From contig NZ_AUBS01000009.1 of the NCBI RefSeq assembly GCF_000429365.1, positions 1-64,000 of the forward strand: a stretch of 64,000 nt of DNA, written 5' to 3'. Below, in pieces: positions 8,724-17,069 of this stretch. A model generated the notes under the pieces. The model did not search any database. It saw nothing but the letters and a program-made list of their open reading frames with translations, and was not told where the DNA came from. This stretch comes from Pseudodonghicola xiamenensis DSM 18339 (GTDB lineage Bacteria; Pseudomonadota; Alphaproteobacteria; Rhodobacterales; Rhodobacteraceae). Within the stretch, counting starts at the first letter, position 1. Each line of letters starts with the position of its first letter. Made by a program: the position numbers and the translations under genes.

Positions 8724-10085
8724 ATGACCCTTAAACCGAATTCGCCGGAGGCGCGCGACGCCGCCTATCACATGCACAGCTATACCAACGCCCGGGCGCT
8801 GGAAAAGGACGGCCCGCTGGTGCTGGAGAGTGGCGAAGGTATCCGTGTCACCGACAACACCGGCAAGACCTATATCGAGGGCATGGCCGGCCTGTGGAGC
8901 GTGGCGGTCGGTTTCAACGAAAAGCGTCTGGTCGATGTGGCTGCTGCGCAGATGAGCAAGCTGCCCTATTACCACAACTTCACCGCGCGGTCGCATGGTC
9001 CGGTCATCGACCTGGCTGAAAAGCTGATCAGCATAGCGCCGGTGCCGATGAGCAAGGTGTTTTTCACCAACTCCGGTTCCGAGGCCAATGATACCATCGT
9101 CAAGCTGATCTGGTATCGCTCGAACGCAATGGGCAAGCCCGAGAAGAAGAAGATCATCTCGCGCAACCGGGGCTATCACGGTGTGACCGCGCTGTCGGCT
9201 TCGCTGACCGGCCTGGTGAACAACCACCGCTCCTTCGACCTGCCGTTCCCGGGCATTCTGCACACCACTTGCCCGCATTACTGGAAAGAGGGCCAGGAGG
9301 GTGAGACCGAGGAACAGTTCGCGTCCCGCTGCGCCGCCGATCTGGAGGCGATGATCCTGGCCGAAGGGCCCGACACCGTCGCCGCCTTCATCGGCGAGCC
9401 GGTGATGGGCGCGGGTGGTGTCGTGGTGCCGCCGGCGACCTATTGGGAGAAAATCCAAGAGGTTCTGGCGAAATACGACATCCTGCTGATCGCCGACGAG
9501 GTGATCTGTGGCTTCGGCCGGACCGGCAAAATGTTCGGCACCGAAACCTTTGGGATCAAGCCGGACATCATGACGATGTCCAAGCAGATCACTTCGTCCT
9601 ACTTCCCGTTCTCGGCGCTAATGATGAATGATCGCGTCTATGACCCGATCGCCGATGAAAGCAACAAGATCGGGGTTCTGGGCCATGGCTATACCGGGGC
9701 CGCGCACCCGGTCGGCGCCGCCATCGCGCTGGAGAACCTGAAGATCATCGAAGAACGCGGCCTGGTCGACAATGCCGCCGCCATGGGGGCGATCCTGCGC
9801 AAGGGGCTGGATGATCTGACCTCGAACCCGCTGGTCGGCGAATCCCGTGGCGTTGGCCTGATCGCTGCGCTGGAGCTGGTCGCTCCCGAAGGGTCGGACC
9901 TCACTGTCGGTCAGCTTGGCGCCAAGATGTCTGGCTATATGATGGAAAACGGCCTGATTTCGCGCGCGATCGGCGATGCAACGGCCTTCTGCCCGCCGAT
10001 GATCATCACCGAGGCTGAAGTGAAGGAAATGCTGGACATCACCAGCAAGAGCCTGGAGCAACTGACCGCCGAACTCATCGGCTGA
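8724..10085 (+). CDS. Class III (omega) aminotransferase
   Basis: 453-residue PLP enzyme of the class III aminotransferase family. PLP-binding landmarks are present: TNSGSEAND (about 115-123), IADEVICGFGRTG with Asp258 contacting the pyridine nitrogen, and MSKQITSS with Lys287 as Schiff-base residue. The HGYTGAAHP segment is typical of omega-amino acid:pyruvate transaminases. The amino donor cannot be deduced; beta-alanine, GABA, taurine, polyamines or aryl-alkylamines are possible. It lies between two paa blocks but has its own 189-base leader and its own terminator, so a link to phenylacetate is only suggestive. Confidence 0.88.
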   Translation: MTLKPNSPEARDAAYHMHSYTNARALEKDGPLVLESGEGIRVTDNTGKTYIEGMAGLWSVAVGFNEKRLVDVAAAQMSKLPYYHNFTARSHGPVIDLAEKLISIAPVPMSKVFFTNSGSEANDTIVKLIWYRSNAMGKPEKKKIISRNRGYHGVTALSASLTGLVNNHRSFDLPFPGILHTTCPHYWKEGQEGETEEQFASRCAADLEAMILAEGPDTVAAFIGEPVMGAGGVVVPPATYWEKIQEVLAKYDILLIADEVICGFGRTGKMFGTETFGIKPDIMTMSKQITSSYFPFSALMMNDRVYDPIADESNKIGVLGHGYTGAAHPVGAAIALENLKIIEERGLVDNAAAMGAILRKGLDDLTSNPLVGESRGVGLIAALELVAPEGSDLTVGQLGAKMSGYMMENGLISRAIGDATAFCPPMIITEAEVKEMLDITSKSLEQLTAELIG

Positions 10086-10108
10086 TCCGGCGCTCCCGGT
10101 CATTCATC

Positions 10109-10139
10109 AGGCGGCTTCGGTTCCCGGAGCCGCCTTTTT
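10109..10139 (+). terminator. Rho-independent terminator after the aminotransferase
   Basis: AGGCGGCT (10109-10116) pairs with AGCCGCCT (10128-10135), with a short inner CGG/CCG pairing, followed by a run of T. It lies 24 bases after the stop codon of the aminotransferase and before the convergent dienelactone hydrolase gene. Confidence 0.85.
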
Positions 10140-10152
10140 CATGCCCACCGGA

Positions 10153-10863
10153 TCACTTGCCCAGCTTGTCGGCGAAGAAACGGGTCAGGTTTTCCCAGGA
10201 CCGGCGGCTTGCGGCCGCGCTGAAGGCCATGCCGGGGGCATTAGCGGCGGGGTTGGTGAAGGCGTGGCCTGTGTGGCCGAAGGCCAGCAATTGCCAGTCG
10301 GGACAGATCTCGGTCATCTCGGCGGCGAAGGCTTTCACCGCCTCGGGCGGTGCCAGCGGATCGTCCCAGCCATGACAAGCCAGCACCGCCGCTTTCATCT
10401 GCTGTCGCGGCATCGGTGGTGCATCGAACAGCCCGTGCAGCGACACGGCGGCGCGCAGGTCGGCTCCGGTGCGGGCCAGGTCGAGCGTGATCTTGCCGCC
10501 GAAGCAATAGCCCATGGCGCCGATCCGGGCCGGATCGACCATCGGCAGGCTTTTGATTTCGTCGAAGGCAGCGGTGATGCGCTTGGCGATCAGCGGCCGG
10601 TCGGCGTTCAGCGCCCGCATCCATTCGCTCGCCTGCTCGGGCCCGCTGGCCTGGGCACCCTCGCCGTAATAGTCGACCGCCAGCACGACATAGCCGAGCA
10701 CGGCAAGCTCCTCGGCGCGTTCGACCTCGAAATTGCCAAGGCCGCCGAAGGCGGGGATGACCAGAATGCCGGGCCGCTGGCCGCTGCCGTCCTCGTCATA
10801 GACGAGCCGGCCGATGAACTGGGTGTCGCCGTCGGAATAGGTATGGGGTGTGCTGATGATCAT
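10153..10863 (-). CDS. Dienelactone hydrolase family protein
   Basis: 236-residue alpha/beta hydrolase of the dienelactone hydrolase family. The nucleophile is Cys120 in MGYCFGG; likely acid Asp167 or Asp168 (HGWDDPL) and base His200 (GHTGHAF) complete the triad. Classical members open dienelactones in chloroaromatic degradation. It lies 132 bases downstream of the PaaA-like gene at the 3' end of the leftward paa block. A lactone-clearing role for side products of ring epoxidation is speculation. Confidence 0.85.
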   Translation of the reverse strand: MIISTPHTYSDGDTQFIGRLVYDEDGSGQRPGILVIPAFGGLGNFEVERAEELAVLGYVVLAVDYYGEGAQASGPEQASEWMRALNADRPLIAKRITAAFDEIKSLPMVDPARIGAMGYCFGGKITLDLARTGADLRAAVSLHGLFDAPPMPRQQMKAAVLACHGWDDPLAPPEAVKAFAAEMTEICPDWQLLAFGHTGHAFTNPAANAPGMAFSAAASRRSWENLTRFFADKLGK

Positions 10864-10995
10864 GGGAATGGCCCTCGCCTGTGGTCTGGTTCGGGGGAAC
10901 CTTAGAAATCACCGGGGCGGGGGCAAGGGGGATCGCTCGCCCAGCCCCAGCGATCGCGATAGGGGCCGGGCGTCATCGTGTTGGGTGCCTGTCGA

Positions 10996-11757
10996 TCAGG
11001 CCGGTGCGTTCAGCCCCAGCCGCACCAGAACCGCGTGGGTCTCGGCCTCCCAACGCGCCTTCAGCTCGGCGTTGGGGACATGGCGCAGCCCCATCGCCCT
11101 GAGGCTGTCGGCCTTGGCCGAAGCGGTGGCGCCGAAGCTTGCGGCGACGCGCGGCCACCAATAGGCGAGGCTCGCCTCGATCTCCGCAGTCTCGCCGTTG
11201 GCGATCAGCTTGGCGATCCCTTCCTCGGCCAGCTCGGCATGGTGCGCCTCGACCGGGGCGATGGCGCGGAAGGCCTCGGCCAGTGGCTGATAGGAGAGCT
11301 GGGCGAAATCTGCCATCTGCACTGCTACCGCGCGGCTCATCAGCAGGTTCATGGTGACCGCATCGGTCCAGCCCATCAGCGGATAGTTGAAAACCGCCAG
11401 CCGCATATCGTGTTCGCCGCGCGTCGCGCCGATGTCGGCCTCGCGCGTCAGCCGTGCGGTCCAGGGGTGATGGGTGGCGTAGCGGTCGGTGTCGGCGCCG
11501 AAATCCCCCATGATCCGCAGCACCTGGCCAGCATGATCGGTCTTTTCCAGCACGATCCTGGCCGCCGCGATCCGTTCCTTGATGCCGGGCCCCTGGTTGA
11601 TGATATCGGCAAAGCCGGCGGCCCCCGCCAGTTCGCTGTCGACGAAACTTGCCATCAGCTTCATCAGCTCGGCGCGATAGCGCGGCGGCACGTTGGCGGG
11701 ATTGCTCAGTACCCCGCCCTGGGCCAGATACTCCTCGATCCGCATCTCTTCGGTCAT
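10996..11757 (-). CDS. PaaA/PaaC-family ferritin-like protein, third paralogue
   Basis: 253 residues, directly downstream of paaE. It aligns by eye with PaaA of this window: FNYPLMGWTDAVTMNLLM against [18 protein letters not shown], and VEAHHAEL against EESFHQRQ. Of the PaaA metal ligands it keeps helix-1 Glu42, His75, and Glu170/His173. The Glu of the first ExxH (Glu91 in PaaA) aligns with Lys72. It is neither PaaA nor PaaC, both of which are present. It may be an accessory or alternative subunit of the epoxidase, or a non-catalytic homologue. The ATG at 11757 follows GAGGGAGGTGAG; an upstream ATG at 11802 lies inside paaE and has no such site. Confidence 0.8.
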   Translation of the reverse strand: MTEEMRIEEYLAQGGVLSNPANVPPRYRAELMKLMASFVDSELAGAAGFADIINQGPGIKERIAAARIVLEKTDHAGQVLRIMGDFGADTDRYATHHPWTARLTREADIGATRGEHDMRLAVFNYPLMGWTDAVTMNLLMSRAVAVQMADFAQLSYQPLAEAFRAIAPVEAHHAELAEEGIAKLIANGETAEIEASLAYWWPRVAASFGATASAKADSLRAMGLRHVPNAELKARWEAETHAVLVRLGLNAPA

Positions 11758-11782
11758 GGTCTCACCTCCCTCGGTCTCGGGG

Positions 11783-12856
11783 TTACTGGTCGTAATCGAC
11801 AATGACGCGGTCGGTCAGCGGATAGGACTGGCACGACAGGACATAGCCCTTCTCGACCTCGTAATCCTCCAGCGCGTGGTTGGCGATCATCTCGACCTCG
11901 CCCTCCAGCACTCGGCAGCGGCAGGTGGAGCAGACCCCGGCCTTGCAGGCATAGGGCGCATCCATCGCGTTTTGCAGCGCGGCATCGAGGATCGAGGTAT
12001 CCTTGCCCATGGTCACGGTCTGGGTGGCGCCATCGAGCGTGATCGCCGCCGTGGTCTGGTTGGCACTTCTGATGGCCTCCTTGCTGACAATCTTGCGCGC
12101 CAACCGGCCCGGCTGGGCCGAGGCGAACAGCTCGAACTTGATCTGCGCGTCGCTCAGCCCGTGATCGCGCAGCGCCGCGGCGATGCCCAGCATCATCGGT
12201 TCAGGCCCGCAGATGAAGGCGGTGTCCACGTTTTCGATATCGATCCAGTGCTTGAACAGCTCGCCGCATTTCTCCCGCGTCACCAGCCCGGTGAACAGGT
12301 CGATCTCCTGCGCGTCGCTCTCAAGGATATGGATGACGTTCAGCCGGCCCATATAGAGGTTCTTCAGATCCTCCAGCTCCTCGCGGAACATGATCGTGTT
12401 CACGCCCTTGTTGGCATAGACCAGCGTGAAGGCGGATTTCGGTTCGCGCGCCAGCACGGTTTTCAGGATCGACAGCACCGGCGTGATGCCCGAGCCGCCG
12501 GCAAAGCCCAGATATTGCCGCCCGGCGCCTGCATCCAGGGGCGTGTGGAAGCCGCCCATTGGCGACATCGCCTGCAGCCTGTCGCCGACCTTCAGATCCT
12601 CATTGGCCCAGGTCGAAAAGGCGCCGCCGTCGACCCGCTTGATGCCGACCTGCAAGACGCCTTCATCCTTGCCGGCGCAGATCGAATAGCTGCGCCTGAG
12701 CTCCTCGCCATCGAAATCGCGGCGGAAGGTCAGATATTGGCCTTGGATGAAGTCAAAGGCGGCCTCGTCGCCGGCCTGCGGTTTCAGCGTGACGACCACC
12801 GCGTCGCGGATGGTCTTGTGAATATCGGTGACGGTCAGGTCATGAAAACGCGCCAT
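11783..12856 (-). CDS. paaE: Phenylacetyl-CoA epoxidase reductase subunit PaaE
   Basis: 357-residue flavin reductase that passes electrons from NADPH to the PaaA di-iron site. An FNR-type FAD domain comes first (RRSYSICAG, about 60-68), then an NAD(P)-binding domain (YLGFAGGSGITPVLSIL), and a C-terminal plant-type [2Fe-2S] domain with CKAGVCSTCRC and a fourth Cys in VLSCQSYP. The ATG at 12856 was chosen on homologue length. The gap to paaD is only 10 bases. Confidence 0.95.
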   Translation of the reverse strand: MARFHDLTVTDIHKTIRDAVVVTLKPQAGDEAAFDFIQGQYLTFRRDFDGEELRRSYSICAGKDEGVLQVGIKRVDGGAFSTWANEDLKVGDRLQAMSPMGGFHTPLDAGAGRQYLGFAGGSGITPVLSILKTVLAREPKSAFTLVYANKGVNTIMFREELEDLKNLYMGRLNVIHILESDAQEIDLFTGLVTREKCGELFKHWIDIENVDTAFICGPEPMMLGIAAALRDHGLSDAQIKFELFASAQPGRLARKIVSKEAIRSANQTTAAITLDGATQTVTMGKDTSILDAALQNAMDAPYACKAGVCSTCRCRVLEGEVEMIANHALEDYEVEKGYVLSCQSYPLTDRVIVDYDQ

Positions 12857-12866
12857 CTGCTTCTCC

Positions 12867-13340
12867 TCAGATGCACTTGAAATAGTCGAAGGGTTCCAGG
12901 CAGTCCCGGCAGCGCCAGGTCGCCTTGCAGGGGGTCGATCCGAACTGGCTGACCTTCTCCACATGGGTCGATCCGCAATGCGGGCAGCGCTCGGGGCCGC
13001 TGGCGGGCTGCGGCGGGGCGATGCCGTATGCCTCCAGCTTGGCGCGGCCCGCCTCGCTCAGCCACTCGGTGGTCCAGGCGGGAGAGAGCTGGCGCTTCAG
13101 CTCGATTTTCTCGATCCCGTGGCCGCGCAGGGCGGTTTCGATGTCGAGGTTGATGATCGTGGTCGCCGGGCAGCCGGAATAGGTGGGCGTGACGGTGACG
13201 ACCAGCGTGTCACCTTGCCAGTCCACATCGCGGATGATGCCCAGATCGGTCAGTGAGATCACCGGGATCTCGGGGTCGGGCACCTGGCCCAGCCAGTCCC
13301 AGATCTGCTGAACGCTGGGGCGGTCCTGCGTTTGGCTCAT
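12867..13340 (-). CDS. paaD: PaaD, epoxidase maturation protein
   Basis: 157-residue DUF59/MIP18-type protein. The N-terminal half has DPEIPVISLTDLGII; the C-terminal half has a four-Cys zinc-ribbon-like pattern (CPHCG ... CKATWRCRDC). PaaD is needed for active epoxidase and is thought to act in Fe-S or metal centre assembly, probably for PaaE. The ATG at 13340 follows GGAGGAGAC. Confidence 0.93.
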   Translation of the reverse strand: MSQTQDRPSVQQIWDWLGQVPDPEIPVISLTDLGIIRDVDWQGDTLVVTVTPTYSGCPATTIINLDIETALRGHGIEKIELKRQLSPAWTTEWLSEAGRAKLEAYGIAPPQPASGPERCPHCGSTHVEKVSQFGSTPCKATWRCRDCLEPFDYFKCI

Positions 13341-13356
13341 GGGGGTCTCCTCCTGC

Positions 13357-13376
13357 GGCGGGGCCTTTGCCCCGCC
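13357..13376 (-). other. Stem-loop between paaC and paaD
   Basis: A perfect 8-bp stem GGCGGGGC/GCCCCGCC closes a 4-base loop in the 92-base paaC-paaD spacer. There is no T-tract, so it is not a standard terminator. A second GC-rich inverted repeat is adjacent (about 13385-13412). It may protect or process the mRNA. Confidence 0.45.
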
Positions 13377-13432
13377 TGCCGTTTCCGCCCCCGCGTGGAT
13401 GCGGGGCGCGGAGTGTTCCGAATGAACCGGCC

Positions 13433-14194
13433 TTACCAGCGGGCATCGGGATAGGCGCGTTGCAACCACTGCATCTGGGTCAGCAGATGGCCCAGATGTT
13501 CGCTGTGCATCCGCCCGTCGCGGCCACCCTTATGGGCGAAATGGCTGTCGGGAATGATCAGCGTCGCTTCCTTCAGCACGCGCCCCAGCAGCGCGTCATA
13601 CTCCGGGCGCAGGCTGGCGGGATCGGGGGCGATCCCCTCTTCCGCCATGGCCTGATCCACCGCGTCGGCGACGAACATTTCACCCACGTAGGGCCAAAGG
13701 TAATCCAGTGCCGCCTGCATGCGGGCATGGCTTTCCTCGGTGCCGTCCCCCAGCGACACCACCGTGTCGGCAGAGCGTTCCAGGTGATAGGCGGCCTCCT
13801 TGCTGGCCTTCTCGGCGATCTCGGCGACACGGGGCTCCGAGGATGTCATCAGCCGGCCTAGAAGGATCGTGTGCCAGGCGTCGAACAGGAACTGCCGCAT
13901 CAGGGTGCGGCCGAAATCGCCATTCGGCATCTCGACCAGCAGGAGGTTGCGGAAATCCCAGGCGTCGCGGTGAAAGGCGAGCTTGTCGGCATCGCGGCCT
14001 TCGCCCTCTACCTCACCGGCGAGCCCGAGCCAGAGCTGGGTCTGGCCGATCAGGTCCAGCGCGGTATTGGCCAGCGCGATGTCCTCCTCCAGGACCGGTG
14101 CGTGACCGCACCATTCGCTGACCCGGTGGCCGAGGATCAGGGTATTGTCCCCCATCCGGCAGAGAAATTCGAAAAGGGCCTGATCGCGGGTCAT
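13433..14194 (-). CDS. paaC: Phenylacetyl-CoA epoxidase structural subunit PaaC
   Basis: 253-residue ferritin-like, non-catalytic partner of PaaA in the epoxidase core. Recognisable PaaC segments are LCRMGDNTLILGHRVSEWCG near the N terminus and FGRTLMRQFLFDAWH in the middle. The start overlaps the paaB stop: ATG at 14194, or a GTG one codon earlier at 14197; I prefer the ATG. Overlap implies translational coupling, as expected for subunits made in fixed ratio. Confidence 0.94.
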   Translation of the reverse strand: MTRDQALFEFLCRMGDNTLILGHRVSEWCGHAPVLEEDIALANTALDLIGQTQLWLGLAGEVEGEGRDADKLAFHRDAWDFRNLLLVEMPNGDFGRTLMRQFLFDAWHTILLGRLMTSSEPRVAEIAEKASKEAAYHLERSADTVVSLGDGTEESHARMQAALDYLWPYVGEMFVADAVDQAMAEEGIAPDPASLRPEYDALLGRVLKEATLIIPDSHFAHKGGRDGRMHSEHLGHLLTQMQWLQRAYPDARW

Positions 14195-14478
14195 CACATC
14201 GCCCCCACGTCTTCGGGGATGTCGAAGAAGGTCGGGTGACGATAGACCTTCGATTCGCTCGGCTCGTAAAGCGGGCCCTTGTCGCTGGGCGAGGAGGCCG
14301 CAATATGGCGCGCTTCGACCACCCAGATGCTCACGCCCTCATTGCGGCGGGTATAGACGTCACGGGCGTTCTTGATCGCCATTTCGGCGTCGGGCGCGTG
14401 CAGGCTGCCGACATGGCGGTGGCTCATGCCGTGCTGGCCGCGAATGAAGACTTCCCAAAGGGGCCATTCGTTTTTCAT
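14194..14478 (-). CDS. paaB: Phenylacetyl-CoA epoxidase subunit PaaB
   Basis: 94-residue small bridging subunit of the PaaABC(E) epoxidase. The N-terminal WPLWEVFIRGQHGMSHRHVG and the run NARDVYTRRNEGVSIWVV are characteristic of PaaB. The length is normal. Its last base overlaps paaC, and it starts 80 bases after the paaA stop. Confidence 0.95.
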   Translation of the reverse strand: MKNEWPLWEVFIRGQHGMSHRHVGSLHAPDAEMAIKNARDVYTRRNEGVSIWVVEARHIAASSPSDKGPLYEPSESKVYRHPTFFDIPEDVGAM

Positions 14479-14558
14479 GGGTCAAACTCCTCCTCGCCCC
14501 GGACGCGCGCAGGCGCCGGGTGATGGCTCAGGGCTGGGCCGGGCGGCCCGTCACCGGA

Positions 14559-15551
14559 TTATTCCGCCGCGACCTTGGTGGCCGCTTTCTTGCGGGCATG
14601 GGCCAGCATGGCGTCGCGCACCCATTGGCCTTCTGCCCAGGCTTCGCGCCGGGCGGTCAGCCGGTCGACGTTGCAGGGGCCGTTGCCCTTCAGAACGTCA
14701 TAGAACTCCGACCAGTCGGGTTCCGAGAAATCGTAATGCCCGCGCTCCTCGTTCCATGTCAGGTGGTCGTCGGGAACGGTGAGGCCCAGATAGTCCGCCT
14801 GAGGCACGGTCTGGTCGACGAACTTCTGGCGAAGCTCGTCGTTGGTGTTCATCTTGATCTTCCAGGCCATCGACTGGGCGGAATGGACTGAATCCTTGTC
14901 GGAGGGGCCGAACATCATCAGCGACGGATACCAGAAGCGATTGAGCGCATCCTGCGCCATCTTCTTCTGCGCCGGGGTGCCCTGCGCCATCTTCATCATG
15001 ATGTCGTAGCCCTGCCGCTGGTGGAAGCTTTCCTCCTTGCAGATGCGGATCATCGCGCGGGAGTAGGGGCCGAAAGACGTCCGTTGCAGCGGCACCTGGT
15101 TCATAATGGCGGCGCCATCGACCAGCCAGCCCACCGCGCCCATATCGGCCCAAGTCAGGGTGGGATAGTTGAAGATGGAGCTGTATTTCATCTTGCCCGA
15201 CAAGAGCTGTTCGGTCAGCTCGTCGCGGCTGACCCCCAGCGTTTCCGCCGCGCAATAGAGGTAGAGGCCGTGGCCGGCCTCATCCTGGACCTTGGCCAGC
15301 AGGATCGCCTTGCGCTCCAGCGTGGGGGCGCGGGTGATCCAGTTGCCTTCGGGCAGTTGCCCGACGATCTCGGAATGCGCATGCTGCCCGATCTGGCGGA
15401 TCAGCGTCTTGCGATAGTCCTCGGGCATCCAGTCCTTGGGCTCGATCTTCTCGTTCGCATCGACGCGGGCCTGAAACCGGCGCTCCTCCTCGGTCATCTC
15501 CTCGGGGGATTTGACGCCGGTTCCGGCGGTCTTGATCATCTGGGCATACAT
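14559..15551 (-). CDS. paaA: Phenylacetyl-CoA epoxidase catalytic subunit PaaA
   Basis: 330-residue di-iron oxygenase subunit that epoxidises the phenylacetyl-CoA ring. Ferritin-like metal ligands are visible: Glu61 (HSEIVGQ), Glu91-x-x-His94 (DEAGHG) and Glu174-x-x-His177 (EESFH). The end [10 protein letters not shown] is a low-complexity tail. The ATG at 15551 follows GGGAGGAGAACGGC. It leads the epoxidase genes, 30 bases downstream of paaJ. Confidence 0.96.
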   Translation of the reverse strand: MYAQMIKTAGTGVKSPEEMTEEERRFQARVDANEKIEPKDWMPEDYRKTLIRQIGQHAHSEIVGQLPEGNWITRAPTLERKAILLAKVQDEAGHGLYLYCAAETLGVSRDELTEQLLSGKMKYSSIFNYPTLTWADMGAVGWLVDGAAIMNQVPLQRTSFGPYSRAMIRICKEESFHQRQGYDIMMKMAQGTPAQKKMAQDALNRFWYPSLMMFGPSDKDSVHSAQSMAWKIKMNTNDELRQKFVDQTVPQADYLGLTVPDDHLTWNEERGHYDFSEPDWSEFYDVLKGNGPCNVDRLTARREAWAEGQWVRDAMLAHARKKAATKVAAE

Positions 15552-15581
15552 GCCGTTCTCCTCCCGTTTGGGCGTCTCTCC

Positions 15582-16784
15582 TCAGACGCGTTCGAGTATC
15601 AGAGCCGCCCCCTGACCGACCCCCACGCACATGGTGCAAAGCGCATAGCGCCCGCCGGTGCGTTGAAGCTGATAGGCCGCCGTCATCACCAGCCGCGCCC
15701 CGGACATGCCGAGCGGGTGGCCGATGGCGATGGCGCCGCCGTTGGGGTTCACATGGACGGCATCATCCGCCACCCCGAGTTCGCGCAGGGTGGCAAGGCC
15801 CTGGCTGGCGAAGGCTTCGTTCAGTTCGATCACGTCCATCTGGTCGATGGTCAGACCGGCGCGGGCCAGAACCTTGCGGGTCGCGGGCACCGGGCCGATG
15901 CCCATGACGCGCGGCGCGACACCGGCGGCGGACATCGCCACCACGCGGGCGATCGGGGTCAGGCCGTTCTTGGCCGCCGCCGTCTCATTCGCCAGCAAAA
16001 GCGCAGCGGCACCATCGTTGACGCCGGAGGCATTGCCGGCGGTCACCGTCAGATCGGGGCCATTGACGCCCTTGAGCTTGGCCAGTTGTTCGGCGGTGGT
16101 GCCGGGGCGCGGGTGTTCGTCGGTGTCGACGGTCACCGGATCGCCCTTGCGCTGGGGAATAACGACCGGTGTGATCTCCTCCTTGAACACACCGGCGGCC
16201 TGCGCCGCAGCCCAGCGGGCCTGGCTGCGGGCGGCGAAAGCATCCTGATCTTCGCGGCCGATATTGTAATCGGCGGCAACGTTGTCTGCGGTCTCCGGCA
16301 TCGAATCGACACCATATTGCGCCTTCATCTTCGGGTTGACGAAGCGCCAGCCGATGGTGGTGTCATAGACGGCATTCGACCGCGAAAAGGCGCTGGTCGC
16401 CTTCGGCATCACGAAGGGCGCGCGCGACATGCTTTCAACACCGCCGGCAATCGCCATGTCGTAATCACCGGCGCGGATCGCCCGGGCGGCGGCGCCCACC
16501 GCATCCATGCCAGAGGCACAAAGCCGGTTGATTGTGCTGCCCGGAACCTCGATCGGCAGACCGGCCAGCAGGGCGGCCATTCGGCCGACGTTGCGATTGT
16601 CTTCGCCCGCCTGGTTGGCATCGCCGAAGATCACCTCATCCAGGCCGGCCCAATCGACCTGCGGGTTGCGCGCCATCAGAGCGGCAATCGGGATCGCGGC
16701 CAGGTCATCGGTGCGCACCTGGGACAGAGCGCCGCCATAGCGGCCGATCGGGGTGCGCTGCGCGTCGCAGATGAAGGCATCCAT
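15582..16784 (-). CDS. paaJ: 3-oxoadipyl-CoA / 3-oxo-5,6-dehydrosuberyl-CoA thiolase
   Basis: 400-residue thiolase, first gene of the leftward paaJ-A-B-C-D-E block. It shows the nucleophile segment NRLCASGMDAVGAAARAI (Cys near 90), GHPLGMSGARL with the catalytic His, and the C-terminal CTMCVGVGQGAA with the second Cys. In this pathway the enzyme cuts twice, releasing acetyl-CoA and finally succinyl-CoA. It could also serve beta-ketoadipate degradation (PcaF). The ATG at 16784 follows GGAGAGAAG. Confidence 0.92.
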   Translation of the reverse strand: MDAFICDAQRTPIGRYGGALSQVRTDDLAAIPIAALMARNPQVDWAGLDEVIFGDANQAGEDNRNVGRMAALLAGLPIEVPGSTINRLCASGMDAVGAAARAIRAGDYDMAIAGGVESMSRAPFVMPKATSAFSRSNAVYDTTIGWRFVNPKMKAQYGVDSMPETADNVAADYNIGREDQDAFAARSQARWAAAQAAGVFKEEITPVVIPQRKGDPVTVDTDEHPRPGTTAEQLAKLKGVNGPDLTVTAGNASGVNDGAAALLLANETAAAKNGLTPIARVVAMSAAGVAPRVMGIGPVPATRKVLARAGLTIDQMDVIELNEAFASQGLATLRELGVADDAVHVNPNGGAIAIGHPLGMSGARLVMTAAYQLQRTGGRYALCTMCVGVGQGAALILERV

Positions 16785-16818
16785 TCGTTCTTCTCTCCAG
16801 TCTTCCATCTTCATAAGG

Positions 16819-16833
16819 CGACCGATTGGTCGG
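16819..16833. promoter_or_regulatory. Operator-like palindrome upstream of paaJ
   Basis: CGACC-GATT-GGTCG (16819-16832) is a perfect inverted repeat 35 bases upstream of the paaJ start. It shares GACC-N4-GGTCGG with the site at 5238 in the paaZ/paaG promoter. It is the likely control point of the epoxidase operon, presumably by the TetR protein at 7938-8534. Confidence 0.55.
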
Positions 16834-17069
16834 GTATTATGCTCGGACGCGATTCGAGGCAAGAAAAATGTAACGAAGTTTCCTGCTTCTGGATATTTTC
16901 GTAACGAAACATCCCTTCGCGCCGGCTGACAGCACCAGTTGTGCGGCTCTGTGCCTTTTTCGGCAAGGTGAAGGTTGCGGTGGCGGCCGGGGGGTGATGC
17001 AATTTGCCGGCGCGCCCCTTAGATCGAAGCGGGGACGGGGCCGGAAAGCCAAAGGTGAAAAGGGGCACT

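Noticed and set aside
15021..16904. Very long plus-strand open frame opposite paaA and paaJ
   Set aside because: It is a high-GC antisense shadow of two well-supported genes, with no start site signal and no recognisable motif.
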